Assembly: GCA_022573935.1 (NCBI GenBank)
Contig: JACZTE010000004.1
Span: 1-12,995 of the forward strand
Direction of reading: 5' to 3'
DNA from: Chloroflexota bacterium
GTDB lineage: Bacteria; Chloroflexota; Dehalococcoidia; DSTF01; RBG-16-68-14
Length of the DNA stretch: 12,995 nt
The position numbers and the translations under genes are program-made. Below are positions 1 through 6,675 of this stretch, one piece after another. The notes beneath the pieces were generated by a model. The model was not told where the DNA came from. It ran no database searches and saw nothing but the letters and a program-made list of their open reading frames with translations. Within the stretch, counting starts at the first letter, position 1, and each line of letters opens with the position of its first letter.

Positions 1-2
1 CG

Positions 3-2411
3 AAGACCTTCGACGATGAGCTGACCCACCTCATGCTGCACCAGCAGGCCTGCTTCAACAGCCCGGTCTGGTTCAACGTCGGCGTGGAGGAGAAGCCCCA
101 ATGCTCCGCCTGCTTCATCCTCTCGGTCGAGGACACGATGGACTCGATCCTCGAGTGGTCGAAGACGGAAGGGATGATCTTCAAGGGCGGCTCCGGCTCC
201 GGCATCAACCTCTCGCCCATCCGCTCCAGCCGCGAGCAGCTCTCCACCGGCGGCCAGGCCTCCGGGCCGGTCTCCTTCATGCGCGGAGCCGACGCCATCG
301 CCGGCTCGATCAAGTCGGGCGGCAAGACGCGGCGCGCGGCGAAGATGGTGGTGCTCAACGTCGACCACCCCGACGTGCTGGAGTTCATCGAGTGCAAGGC
401 GCGCGAGGAGCGCAAGGCGTACGACCTGGGCTCGAAGGGCTGGGACATGTCGCTCGATGGCGAGGCCTGGACCTCCATCCAGTTCCAGAACGCGAACAAC
501 TCGGTGCGGGCGACGGACGAGTTCATGCAGGCGGTGCTGGACGATGGGAGCTGGGAGCTGCGCTCCGTGCTTGACGGCAGCGGGCTGGAGGTGGTGCAGG
601 CGCGCGACGTGTTGCGGCGCATCGCTCAGGCGACCTGGGAGTGCGGCGACCCCGGCATGCAGTTCGATACCATCATCAACCGCTGGCACACCTGCCCGGC
701 GTCCGGCCGCATCAACTCCTCTAACCCATGTTCGGAGTACATGCACGTCGATGACTCCGCCTGCAACCTGTCGTCGCTGAACCTGATGACCTTCCTCGAC
801 GAGGAGGGGCGGTTCGATATCGAGGCCTTCCGCCACGCCGTCGCGACGATGATCTGGGCGCAGGAGATCATCGTCGGCTGCTCCAGCTACCCGACGGCGA
901 AGATCGAGCGCAACGCGATGGACATGCGCCAGCTGGGCCTGGGCTACGCCAACCTGGGCGCCGTCCTCATGTCGCTCGGCATCCCCTACGACTCCGACGC
1001 AGGCCGCGCCTACGCCGCCGCCATCACGGCAGTGATGACCGGCCATGCGTACGCTACCTCCGCCACCATCGCCGAGCGCGTCGGGCCCTTCGCCGCCTAC
1101 GAGAAGAACCGGGAGGCGATGCTGCGGGTGATCGGCCAGCATCGTGACGCTGCGCACGAGCTGCGGACGGCTGATGTCCAGCTAGCCGCGTCGAACCTCG
1201 GAGAGCTGGCCGCTGCGGCGTGCGAGGCGTGGGATAGCGCGCTGGAGCTGGGCCGAGGGCACGGCTATCGCAATGCCCAGGCCACCGTCATCGCCCCCAC
1301 CGGCACCATCGCCTTCATGATGGACTGCGATACCACCGGGGTGGAGCCGGACATCGGGTTGGTGAAGTACAAGAAGCTGGTGGGCGGCGGCCTGATGAAG
1401 ATCGTCAACGGCACCGTACCCCTCGCGCTGCGCCGCCTCGGCTACAGCGAAGCGCAGACCGAGGAGATCGCTCGCTACATCGACGAGCAGGGCACCATCG
1501 AGGGTGCGCCGGGCCTGCGCGAGGAGCATCTGCCCGTCTTCGACTGCGCCTTCAAGGCGGAGCGCGGTAAGCGCAGCATCCACCACATGGGCCACATTAA
1601 GATGCTGGGCGCGGTCCAGCCCTTCATCTCCGGCGCTATCTCCAAGACGGTGAACCTGCCACAGGAGGCGACCGTCGAGGAGGTGATGGACGCGTATATC
1701 GAGTCGTGGCGTCACGGGCTGAAGTCGATCGCCATCTACCGCGACGGCTCGAAGAAGGTGCAGCCGGTCTCGACAGGCTCGGGCGGGTCAGACGAGCCCG
1801 CTGTCGACCAACCGCGGCGACGTCCTCTGCCCGACACGCGCAATTCGATCACGCACAAGTTCAAGATCGAAGGGCACACCGGCTACATCACCGTCGGTCT
1901 CTACGAGGACGGCACGCCGGCTGAGGTGTTTATCAGCATGGCGAAGCAAGGGAGCACGATCTACGGCCTGATGGAGTCGTTCGGCCGTTCTATCTCCTAC
2001 TCGCTTCAGTACGGCGTGCCGCTGGACGATCTGGTGCGTGGCTTGAGCCACGTGCGCTTCGAACCATCGGGCAGGACATCGAACCCGGAGATCCCGTTCG
2101 CTCAGTCGCCCATCGACTACCTGTTCCGCTGGATGGCGTCCCAGTTCCTCCCCGCGGAGGCTGCTGAGGAGCTGGGCGTGCTGACGCCGGAGGTGAAGCA
2201 GCGCCTCGCCGATCAGCTGGATAAGGTGGAGAACGGCTCTAACGGGAGCAACGGCCACGGTGAGGACCCTGCGAGTGTCGTGGAGACCGGCGTGTTGCGG
2301 AGCCAAGCCCAGTCGGATTCGCCCGCCTGCGCGAGCTGCGGCTGGATCATGACCCGCAGCGGCACCTGCTACCGCTGCGAGAACTGCGGCAGCACCAGCG
2401 GCTGCTCCTGA
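3..2411 (+). CDS. nrdJ: Adenosylcobalamin-dependent (class II) ribonucleotide reductase, 5' end missing
   Basis: This enzyme reduces ribonucleotides to deoxyribonucleotides for DNA synthesis, using adenosylcobalamin to make the thiyl radical. The reading frame is open from base 3, ahead of the first ATG at 33, so the gene begins upstream; 802 codons are present. NrdJ proteins are usually about 900-950 residues, so I infer that roughly 100-150 N-terminal residues are missing. Seen in order: NSPVWFNVG, the first redox cysteine in SACFIL (near 110), the NPCSE motif with the radical cysteine and glutamate (near 730), the partner cysteine 11 residues later in DSACNLSSLNL, and PTGTI (near 1300). 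A TSCPD-type domain follows (about 1840-2140). The tail is a zinc-ribbon-like cysteine cluster (CASCG, CYRCENCG) ending GSTSGCS, the usual NrdJ shuttle tail. No terminator is obvious after the stop. The family assignment is secure. Confidence 0.96.
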   Translation, partial: KTFDDELTHLMLHQQACFNSPVWFNVGVEEKPQCSACFILSVEDTMDSILEWSKTEGMIFKGGSGSGINLSPIRSSREQLSTGGQASGPVSFMRGADAIAGSIKSGGKTRRAAKMVVLNVDHPDVLEFIECKAREERKAYDLGSKGWDMSLDGEAWTSIQFQNANNSVRATDEFMQAVLDDGSWELRSVLDGSGLEVVQARDVLRRIAQATWECGDPGMQFDTIINRWHTCPASGRINSSNPCSEYMHVDDSACNLSSLNLMTFLDEEGRFDIEAFRHAVATMIWAQEIIVGCSSYPTAKIERNAMDMRQLGLGYANLGAVLMSLGIPYDSDAGRAYAAAITAVMTGHAYATSATIAERVGPFAAYEKNREAMLRVIGQHRDAAHELRTADVQLAASNLGELAAAACEAWDSALELGRGHGYRNAQATVIAPTGTIAFMMDCDTTGVEPDIGLVKYKKLVGGGLMKIVNGTVPLALRRLGYSEAQTEEIARYIDEQGTIEGAPGLREEHLPVFDCAFKAERGKRSIHHMGHIKMLGAVQPFISGAISKTVNLPQEATVEEVMDAYIESWRHGLKSIAIYRDGSKKVQPVSTGSGGSDEPAVDQPRRRPLPDTRNSITHKFKIEGHTGYITVGLYEDGTPAEVFISMAKQGSTIYGLMESFGRSISYSLQYGVPLDDLVRGLSHVRFEPSGRTSNPEIPFAQSPIDYLFRWMASQFLPAEAAEELGVLTPEVKQRLADQLDKVENGSNGSNGHGEDPASVVETGVLRSQAQSDSPACASCGWIMTRSGTCYRCENCGSTSGCS

Positions 2412-2690
2412 GCGTTATGGTGGCTTGGCGAAATTGGTGCTGATATTAACGTAATAAACCCCCACCATTCGGTCGAAAGGGCATAGGATGGTGACGCCCG
2501 CCGGGAATGTCGACCGGTGGGAGCAAGGATGCCCCCTGGTCGATCTCCGGCGGGCGCAATCCGTGCAGTTCCACATTGGGCATTAGGCCGTCGAAACCCA
2601 CCACCCCGCCACCAGCACCGACGGCCTGCCGCGAGAGGCGTCCCATCTTCCCCCGGGACGCCTCGTCGTCTCCTAGTTATGCCGAGCCCT

Positions 2691-2912
2691 TCGCCGCTGT
2701 CATGCTGAGCGGAGCGAAGCATCTCGTTCGCACTCCCAGGGGCCGCGTCTCCGGACAGACCTGAAGGTCTGTCCCTACGACGGTGAAGCAGCGCACACCG
2801 CCAACCTCGTAGGGACAAAGCTTTAGCTCTGTCCTCGGCTGTCGCCGCTGTCATGCTGAGCCCTGCGCGTCAGGCTGCGCGGAGCGGAGCTGCTAGGAGG
2901 GCTCAGGATGAA
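2691..2912. repeat. Cluster of palindromic intergenic repeats (two copies of a 20-bp core)
   Basis: The 20-bp core tcgccgctgtcatgctgagc occurs exactly at 2691-2710 and 2842-2861. In the second copy tcatgctgagcc (2851-2862) can pair with ggctcaggatga (2900-2911) with one mismatch, making a long hairpin. The first copy continues into ggagcgaagcatctcg, the form in which such elements are scattered through many Chloroflexota and other bacterial genomes (recalled, not searched). No transposase is nearby, so these look like REP- or MITE-like elements mobilised in trans. Confidence 0.7.
2753..2834. repeat. Imperfect 28-bp inverted repeat, each arm itself a hairpin
   Basis: The arms 2753-2780 and 2807-2834 are inverted copies matching at 24 of 28 positions, separated by 26 bases. 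The left arm contains a perfect 9-bp hairpin (gacagacct / aggtctgtc, 2754-2773) and the right arm the same hairpin with one mismatch. The outer blocks gtccctacga and tcgtagggac are exact inverses. It sits between the two copies of the 20-bp repeat core, so two repeat families appear nested or stacked. Confidence 0.75.
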
Positions 2913-2966
2913 CTTCGCGGGGCATTTCGACGTGTCTGTCTCCCGGCAGGCGGGGCGAATCTGACG

Positions 2967-3242
2967 TTAGCGCAGCGACGGGGGTTGCCAGCGCCAGCCG
3001 GCGGGCGATTCGGGAGCGCCGTTGGCGCCTCCGCGAAGCCATCGCCGCGTCCGCTCGCGGAAGGGGGGCGATGGCGCGACCGATAGGGGAAGGCTAGGGA
3101 TCAGCCGAGCTACCTCTAACAGCGCCTCGAGCTCTGCTCGGTGGGCTGGGTAGCGCTCAAGGCAGGCCTGCACGTCGGCCTCGCCCTGCCGCAGCGCCTC
3201 CAGGCACTCGGCCAGCGCCCTGACGATCTCTTCCTCAGCCAT
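2967..3242 (-). CDS. Short anti-sigma-like protein coupled to the ECF sigma gene
   Basis: This 91-aa protein starts inside the end of the sigma factor gene: the overlap ATGGCTGA holds its start and the sigma stop, an 8-base overlap implying translational coupling. Its first 70 residues (CLEALRQGEADVQACLERYPAHRAELEALLEVA region, then SLPLSVAPSPPFRERTRRWL) follow a pattern I know from proteins encoded directly after ECF sigma genes in Chloroflexota. Those often continue into a membrane segment and a DUF5667-type domain. Here the frame ends soon afterwards, in an uninformative Gly/Pro/Trp-rich tail, with no membrane helix. It may be a truncated anti-sigma factor or a genuinely short regulator. 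The 3' end abuts the repeat cluster, which would fit truncation. The anti-sigma role is inferred from position only. Confidence 0.7.
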   Translation of the reverse strand: MAEEEIVRALAECLEALRQGEADVQACLERYPAHRAELEALLEVARLIPSLPLSVAPSPPFRERTRRWLRGGANGAPESPAGWRWQPPSLR

Positions 3243-3822
3243 TGACCGCCAGCTCCGTCGACTCCTCGTTTTTCATCTGCTTGCGCAGCGCGTTCAGCGC
3301 TCGGTGCTGGATGACGCGCACCGCCGCCACGCTCTTCCCAAGGATCTCCGCCACCTCGCGATACTCCAGGTCCTCCACGAAGCGCAGGATGATCACCTTG
3401 CGATGCTCTTCTCGCAGATTCAGGATTGCGTCTCGTATGCGTTCGCTGTTCAGCCGCTGCTCAAGAGCCGGCTCCGGATTTTGCAGGCGGCTGTGGTCTA
3501 TCAGCGTCTCCGGAAGCTCCGCGTTCTGCTTTCGAGAGCGCAGGTAGCTCACGCCCAGGTTGTGGGCAATGCGAAGCAGCCAGGAGACGAAGGGCGCGGC
3601 GCGCGGCCGATATCGAGGGATGGCTTGCCAGGCCTGGAGGAAGGCCTGCGCCGTGAGATCTTCCGCCTCGGCTGGGTTCCCTACCATATAGTAGATGTGA
3701 CGATACACTCGCACCACATGCCGATCGTAGAGCGCGCCGAATGCCGCTTGGTCACGGGCGATAGCCCGCAGCACCAGGGTGCGCTCGTCTACTTCTTCCT
3801 GCGGGGCAATGGACTTGAGCAT
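3235..3822 (-). CDS. ECF-family RNA polymerase sigma factor
   Basis: A 195-aa sigma-70-family protein with only regions 2 and 4, as expected for ECF sigma factors. Region 2 spans about residues 28-95 (FGALYDRHVVRVYRHIYYMV, then AEDLTAQAFLQAW and the FVSWLLRIAHN block). Region 4 spans about 128-180 (LREEHRKVIILRFVEDLEYREVAEIL then the helix-turn-helix segment SVAAVRVIQHRALNALRK). It should direct RNA polymerase to a small regulon in response to an envelope or stress signal; the signal cannot be read from the sequence. The start ATG at 3822 is preceded by an AGGA-type ribosome binding site. It lies 133 bases downstream of the VWA gene on the same strand and overlaps the next gene by 8 bases. 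I found no convincing promoter in the 133-base gap. Confidence 0.95.
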   Translation of the reverse strand: MLKSIAPQEEVDERTLVLRAIARDQAAFGALYDRHVVRVYRHIYYMVGNPAEAEDLTAQAFLQAWQAIPRYRPRAAPFVSWLLRIAHNLGVSYLRSRKQNAELPETLIDHSRLQNPEPALEQRLNSERIRDAILNLREEHRKVIILRFVEDLEYREVAEILGKSVAAVRVIQHRALNALRKQMKNEESTELAVNG

Positions 3823-3955
3823 TGTCCTACTCGATCTTCGAAACGGGATGGCCCGGCAAACGTTACCGGCCTCGCTCAGGAGACTGCCTAAGCTGTGTAA
3901 AAGCCTTCTATATCGTTAGGATCGGCAGATTCGGAGGCGAACGAGAGGGGTGTCC

Positions 3956-6145
3956 TTATGCCGCGGGCTCTGCTGCCTCAGCCGGCTTAGAGCCGCTGTC
4001 TCCCTGATCGTTGCTCTCTGCCGGAGCTTCGTCCGACGGTTGCTCGTAGGAGTCACGGAGAATGTTGGGGATCTGCTCCTGTTCCGAGCCTTCTGCTGCA
4101 GCCACCGTCTCCGCAGCGTCCAACTCGAACAGGAACGTCCAGGAGCCGACCGTGAACGACTCGCCGGAATCCAGGATCAGCCAGCTACCGGGCATCGACC
4201 CGCTGGTGCTCAACCGTTGCAGCTCGTGCACCATGAGCTTGCCATCTCGGACCCAGACTCTCGCCCATTCCGGAACGATCTCCTCGTCTCCATCTTTCTC
4301 GGGAAGCTTGATGAAACAGCGATAGCCGGAGCCGATGCTGGCGGCCGCGTCGCTCACCGGGAACGCCTGGCCCTGGAGCGAGCCGCTGGTGATCAGCAGG
4401 CGGCCCAGCGGCTTGTTGGTGAGGACCGGCGTCGCCGGCGGCGGTTCGTCGCCCCAAAGCGGCCGAGGCGTAGGATTCTTGTTCCATCCGCCTGTGCGGA
4501 TAGGCTTGGGCGATGGCTCCTGAGGCGCATCCGGGTCGGGCTCGCCCTCTTCGCTGCGCCGCCGCCGCAGCAGGTAGAGCACGGAGAGCGCTCCGCCCAC
4601 GCCCGCGACGACGATCAACCCGGCCGCGATAAGGCTCGGGCTCACCGCCGACCCGCCTCCGCTCGTGCGCACCGCTACCGCCGCTGTCGCCGTCAAGCCG
4701 GCGTCGGTGACGACCTCGACTTGGAGCGTATGCTCTCCACTAGCTGAGGAGGCTGGGTCGAAGCTGAACTCGTAAGGCGGCTCGGTGAGCTCTAGCACGG
4801 GCTCGCCGTCCACAAGGAACGTGACGCTGCTGATGGGATCGAGCGATTCGATCTCGGCGGTCACGGTTCGCGCTTCAGTGAGCTGTTCGTCGGAGGTCAC
4901 GCCGCTCAGCGTGACCGATGGTGCGGCTGGCGGGCCGGTGCGCACCAGCACCGCCGCTGACGTTGCCGTCCGGCCGGTGGTGGTGACAACCGTTGCCTGG
5001 AGCGAGTGCTCGCCGTCGGTGACGAGCGCCGGGTCGAACGTGAACTGGTAGGGCGGCTCGGTGAGCTGTAGCACCGCCTCGCCGTCCACCAGGAAAGTGA
5101 CCGTGCTCACGGGGTCATTCGAGACGACCTGGGCGATCACGGTGCGCTCGCTCTCCAGCCGCTCGCCTGGCTCCACCGCGCTCAGCGTAACGAATGGCCC
5201 CCGAGGCTCGAACATGCGCTCGCCGCCGCCCGTCAACTCGCCTGCGGTTACGTCCACGCGGAGGGTGACCGCCTGCGATTCGTCCAGGGCGATCTCGCTG
5301 GTGTCTAGCGTGAGGATGTACTGGCCTCGCAGCAGCTCAGCCGCTTCCGCATAGAGCTGGGCTAGCCCCTGCGGCGATGGCGTCTCTGCGAACCGGCCGC
5401 CGTTTCCCTGGGCCAGCTCCTGAAGGTACGCGCGGTCGATGCCGGTACCGAGCCCGATGGCGAACACCGGCACTCCCAACGTCTGCGCCGTCGCGAGGGC
5501 GTCGGCGCGCGAGAGCAGACTGCCGTCGTCGACACCGTCGGTTAGCAGCACCACCGCCAGGCGGCTGTTGCCGGAGTCGACTGCCAGCCGGATGCTCGCG
5601 ACCGTCGCATCATACAGAGCAGTGCTGCCGCTCGCGGTGAGGCCGTCGATCGCGGCGCCTGCCGCCGCTCTGTCCGTCGTGAACGCTAAGAGTGGCACCA
5701 CAGCATTGCCGAAGGCGACGATAGCGACGGTGTCCTGTGGCGCAAGGTCGTTCAGGAAGCGATGGGCGGCTGTCTTCGCCTGCGTTAAGGCGCCGCCGGC
5801 CATGCTGCCGCTTACGTCCAGCGCCAGCACGACGGCGATGCCCAAGCTGCTGTCTACGCCGCGGGTGACCGCGCTTACCGGCACGGTGGTGCCGTTGAGG
5901 TTGGCCTGGAACTGCTCAGCCGTTAGGCCGGCCAGCGGGCGGCCGTCGCTCGCCAACACCGTCACCACCGCTTGTGCCTGCGAAGATTCGTCTGTGGTGA
6001 AGCTGGCCACCTCTACCGTCAGCGCCTCTTCCTGTGCGAGCCCGGCAGCCGGCGATAGCAACAGCGTCGCTAGGGCCAGGAGCAGCCATAGCGGGTGGCT
6101 CCAGTGCAGACGTGACTTCAGTTCACCTTGCCGTCGATGTAACAC
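3956..6145 (-). CDS. Membrane-anchored VWA protein with two Ig-like repeats and FHA-like cytoplasmic domain
   Basis: I place the start at GTG 6145 because GGAGGG lies 8 bases upstream and a clean signal peptide follows at once (residues 1-37, ending GLA-Q). The TTG at 6217 and ATG at 6196 would add a non-signal extension. The product is 729 aa. The VWA domain is at about 100-275, with MIDAS residues D110, S112 and S114 in DVSGS, a threonine in GSTALYD (175) and TDG at 202-204. Two Bacterial-Ig-like repeats follow at about 318-403 and 409-494, offset by 92 residues. A transmembrane helix spans 505-526, then RRRR and a Pro-rich linker. An FHA-like fold at about 580-676 begins GRLLITSGSLQG and ends SFTVGSWTFLFEL. 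The acidic tail is disordered-looking. The likely topology is extracellular VWA-Ig and intracellular FHA-like, suggesting adhesion or sensing relayed inward. Its partner is unknown. The downstream ECF sigma gene may be functionally linked. Confidence 0.9.
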   Translation of the reverse strand: MLHRRQGELKSRLHWSHPLWLLLALATLLLSPAAGLAQEEALTVEVASFTTDESSQAQAVVTVLASDGRPLAGLTAEQFQANLNGTTVPVSAVTRGVDSSLGIAVVLALDVSGSMAGGALTQAKTAAHRFLNDLAPQDTVAIVAFGNAVVPLLAFTTDRAAAGAAIDGLTASGSTALYDATVASIRLAVDSGNSRLAVVLLTDGVDDGSLLSRADALATAQTLGVPVFAIGLGTGIDRAYLQELAQGNGGRFAETPSPQGLAQLYAEAAELLRGQYILTLDTSEIALDESQAVTLRVDVTAGELTGGGERMFEPRGPFVTLSAVEPGERLESERTVIAQVVSNDPVSTVTFLVDGEAVLQLTEPPYQFTFDPALVTDGEHSLQATVVTTTGRTATSAAVLVRTGPPAAPSVTLSGVTSDEQLTEARTVTAEIESLDPISSVTFLVDGEPVLELTEPPYEFSFDPASSASGEHTLQVEVVTDAGLTATAAVAVRTSGGGSAVSPSLIAAGLIVVAGVGGALSVLYLLRRRRSEEGEPDPDAPQEPSPKPIRTGGWNKNPTPRPLWGDEPPPATPVLTNKPLGRLLITSGSLQGQAFPVSDAAASIGSGYRCFIKLPEKDGDEEIVPEWARVWVRDGKLMVHELQRLSTSGSMPGSWLILDSGESFTVGSWTFLFELDAAETVAAAEGSEQEQIPNILRDSYEQPSDEAPAESNDQGDSGSKPAEAAEPAA
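4664..5194 (-). repeat. Tandem Ig-like domain duplication within the VWA gene
   Basis: Two coding repeats are offset by 276 bases (92 codons). Both encode the block TFLVDGE-VL-LTEPPY-F-FDP followed by GEH-LQ. At DNA level the segments around 4755-4845 and 5031-5121 remain visibly alike, including an identical ggcggctcggtgagct stretch, so the duplication is either fairly recent or homogenised. Confidence 0.8.
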
Positions 6146-6189
6146 CGCGACTTGCCCTCCGTTTGATCCATAGAACCAGGCGATCGTGC

Positions 6190-6218
6190 TTGACATATCA
6201 TGGAAGCTATGGCACAAT
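6190..6218 (+). promoter_or_regulatory. Sigma-70-type promoter of the riboswitch operon
   Basis: A perfect -35 box TTGACA (6190-6195) is followed after exactly 17 bases by CACAAT (6213-6218), with TG one base ahead (extended -10). Transcription would start near 6225, giving a leader of about 450 nt before the first gene. It lies upstream of the start of the divergent VWA gene, so the two units may influence each other. Confidence 0.7.
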
Positions 6219-6238
6219 ACGGCCCGATCAGCATGGCG

Positions 6239-6309
6239 CAGTACGATCCGTCCGCAGCTCGCTTTCGGATCAGCTACTCAAGTGTAGTATCGGACGGAAG
6301 AGCGTACTG
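6239..6309 (+). other. Long stem-loop at the start of the operon leader
   Basis: Two perfect helices enclose the same loop: cagtacg (6239-6245) with cgtactg (6303-6309), and tccgtccg (6247-6254) with cggacgga (6291-6298). A smaller ctac/gtag hairpin sits inside. It would form in the first 85 or so nucleotides of the transcript. I do not recognise it as a known RNA family, and it is not followed by a U-run. Confidence 0.55.
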
Positions 6310-6360
6310 TTCAGGGCAAGGACGTCCCAGTGGAAAGATCGCGGCCGGGCAGCAGGAGGC

Positions 6361-6511
6361 GGGCCTGGGAGCGGAGGGGTGCTCCTTGTTAGGAATCCCC
6401 ACTTAACCAAGCGATCTACAGCTGTTCCCTTCGGGGGGAGTTGAGATCGGGCTACGGGCCCAGGGGACGCGCGTTCAGGAGGCGGGGCCTGATTAACGTC
6501 CCCTGGTTCCC
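6361..6511 (+). other. Highly structured leader segment of unknown class
   Basis: Several strong helices are packed together. GGGG/CCCC (6376-6379, 6397-6400) encloses TCCT/AGGA. CGATCT/AGATCG (6412-6417, 6444-6449) encloses a CCC-UUCG-GGG hairpin. A 10-bp perfect stem ccaggggacg/cgtcccctgg (6460-6469, 6497-6506) encloses tcagg/cctga. In addition cctggg (6364-6369) can pair with cccagg (6459-6464), which excludes the 10-bp stem, so two states are possible. There is no U-tract, so it is not a plain terminator, and it did not match a riboswitch consensus I know. Confidence 0.5.
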
Positions 6512-6533
6512 ACCCTTAGACAACAGAAAAGAG

Positions 6534-6668
6534 CCTCCGATAAAGGCGCGGCGCGGGAAACCGCGTTCGGCCGAAAGGCCCCCGGCGATTCGTCCGGGCG
6601 CAAAGCTTCGGGTCTACTCCCCGCGAGGGGAACGACAGCCGAGCTGCCGAAGAGGAACCGTTCGGAGG
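6534..6668 (+). promoter_or_regulatory. Expression platform: anti-SD/SD helix around the riboswitch
   Basis: cctccga at 6534-6540, just before the aptamer, is the exact complement of tcggagg at 6662-6668, which contains the GGAGG ribosome binding site of the ATG at 6676. A competing local hairpin ccgaa/ttcgg (6647-6651, 6661-6665) uses the 3' end of the aptamer and part of the same site. Ligand-dependent exposure or occlusion of the ribosome binding site is therefore plausible. The direction (on or off) cannot be decided by eye. Confidence 0.6.
6545..6655 (+). promoter_or_regulatory. Cyclic-di-GMP-I (GEMM) riboswitch
   Basis: The order of conserved blocks matches the GEMM aptamer. GGGAAACC (6555-6562) stands where the family has GGCAAACC. 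Next come a GAAA tetraloop hairpin ggcc-GAAA-ggcc (6569-6580), GCGCAAAGC (6598-6606), CGGGTCTA (6609-6616), a hairpin with a GCGA loop (tcccc/gggga, 6618-6631) and GACAGCCGAGCTGCCGAAG (6634-6652). The family binds the second messenger c-di-GMP and usually controls motility, pilus, surface or c-di-GMP turnover genes. One departure is a second hairpin cccgg/ccggg (6581-6598) between the GAAA hairpin and the CGCAAAGC block. It ends about 20 bases before the start codon of the next gene, which favours control of translation. Confidence 0.82.
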
Positions 6669-6675
6669 ATCTTCG

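Larger units (their letters stand above)
2412..2966. other. Gene-free intergenic region carrying repeats
   Basis: About 555 bases lie between nrdJ and the convergent minus-strand gene. The open frames here give low-complexity peptides. One minus-strand frame includes MLRSAQHD, a peptide commonly produced when palindromic intergenic repeats are translated. The right half (2691-2912) is filled by the repeats listed separately. In the left half (2412-2690) I see no promoter, terminator or RNA motif. A 66-codon minus frame at 2446-2646 (containing LPPVDIPGGRHHPMPFRP) looks slightly protein-like and could be a gene relic, but I do not recognise it. Confidence 0.6.

Noticed and set aside
2369..2854. 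A 161-codon minus-strand open frame
   Set aside because: It crosses the nrdJ end and the repeat cluster and includes the peptide MLRSAQHD, a known artefact of translating intergenic repeats.
6146..6217. Longer N terminus of the VWA protein from TTG 6217 or ATG 6196
   Set aside because: The GTG at 6145 has a strong SD (GGAGGG) 8 bases upstream and gives a standard signal peptide. The extension would overlap the divergent promoter.
6200..6406. A 68-codon plus-strand frame opening with a doubled MAQYGP/MAQYDP motif (DNA units at 6209-6226 and 6233-6250 match at 14 of 18 positions)
   Set aside because: It starts inside the predicted promoter, upstream of the transcription start, has no ribosome binding site, and the rest of the peptide lacks protein-like character. 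The duplication is better read as DNA-level.
6361..6530. Possible 6S RNA, SRP RNA or RNase P RNA in the leader
   Set aside because: No single long rod with a central bubble, no SRP GGAA-type apical motif and no RNase P core motifs were found. It is left as unclassified structured RNA.
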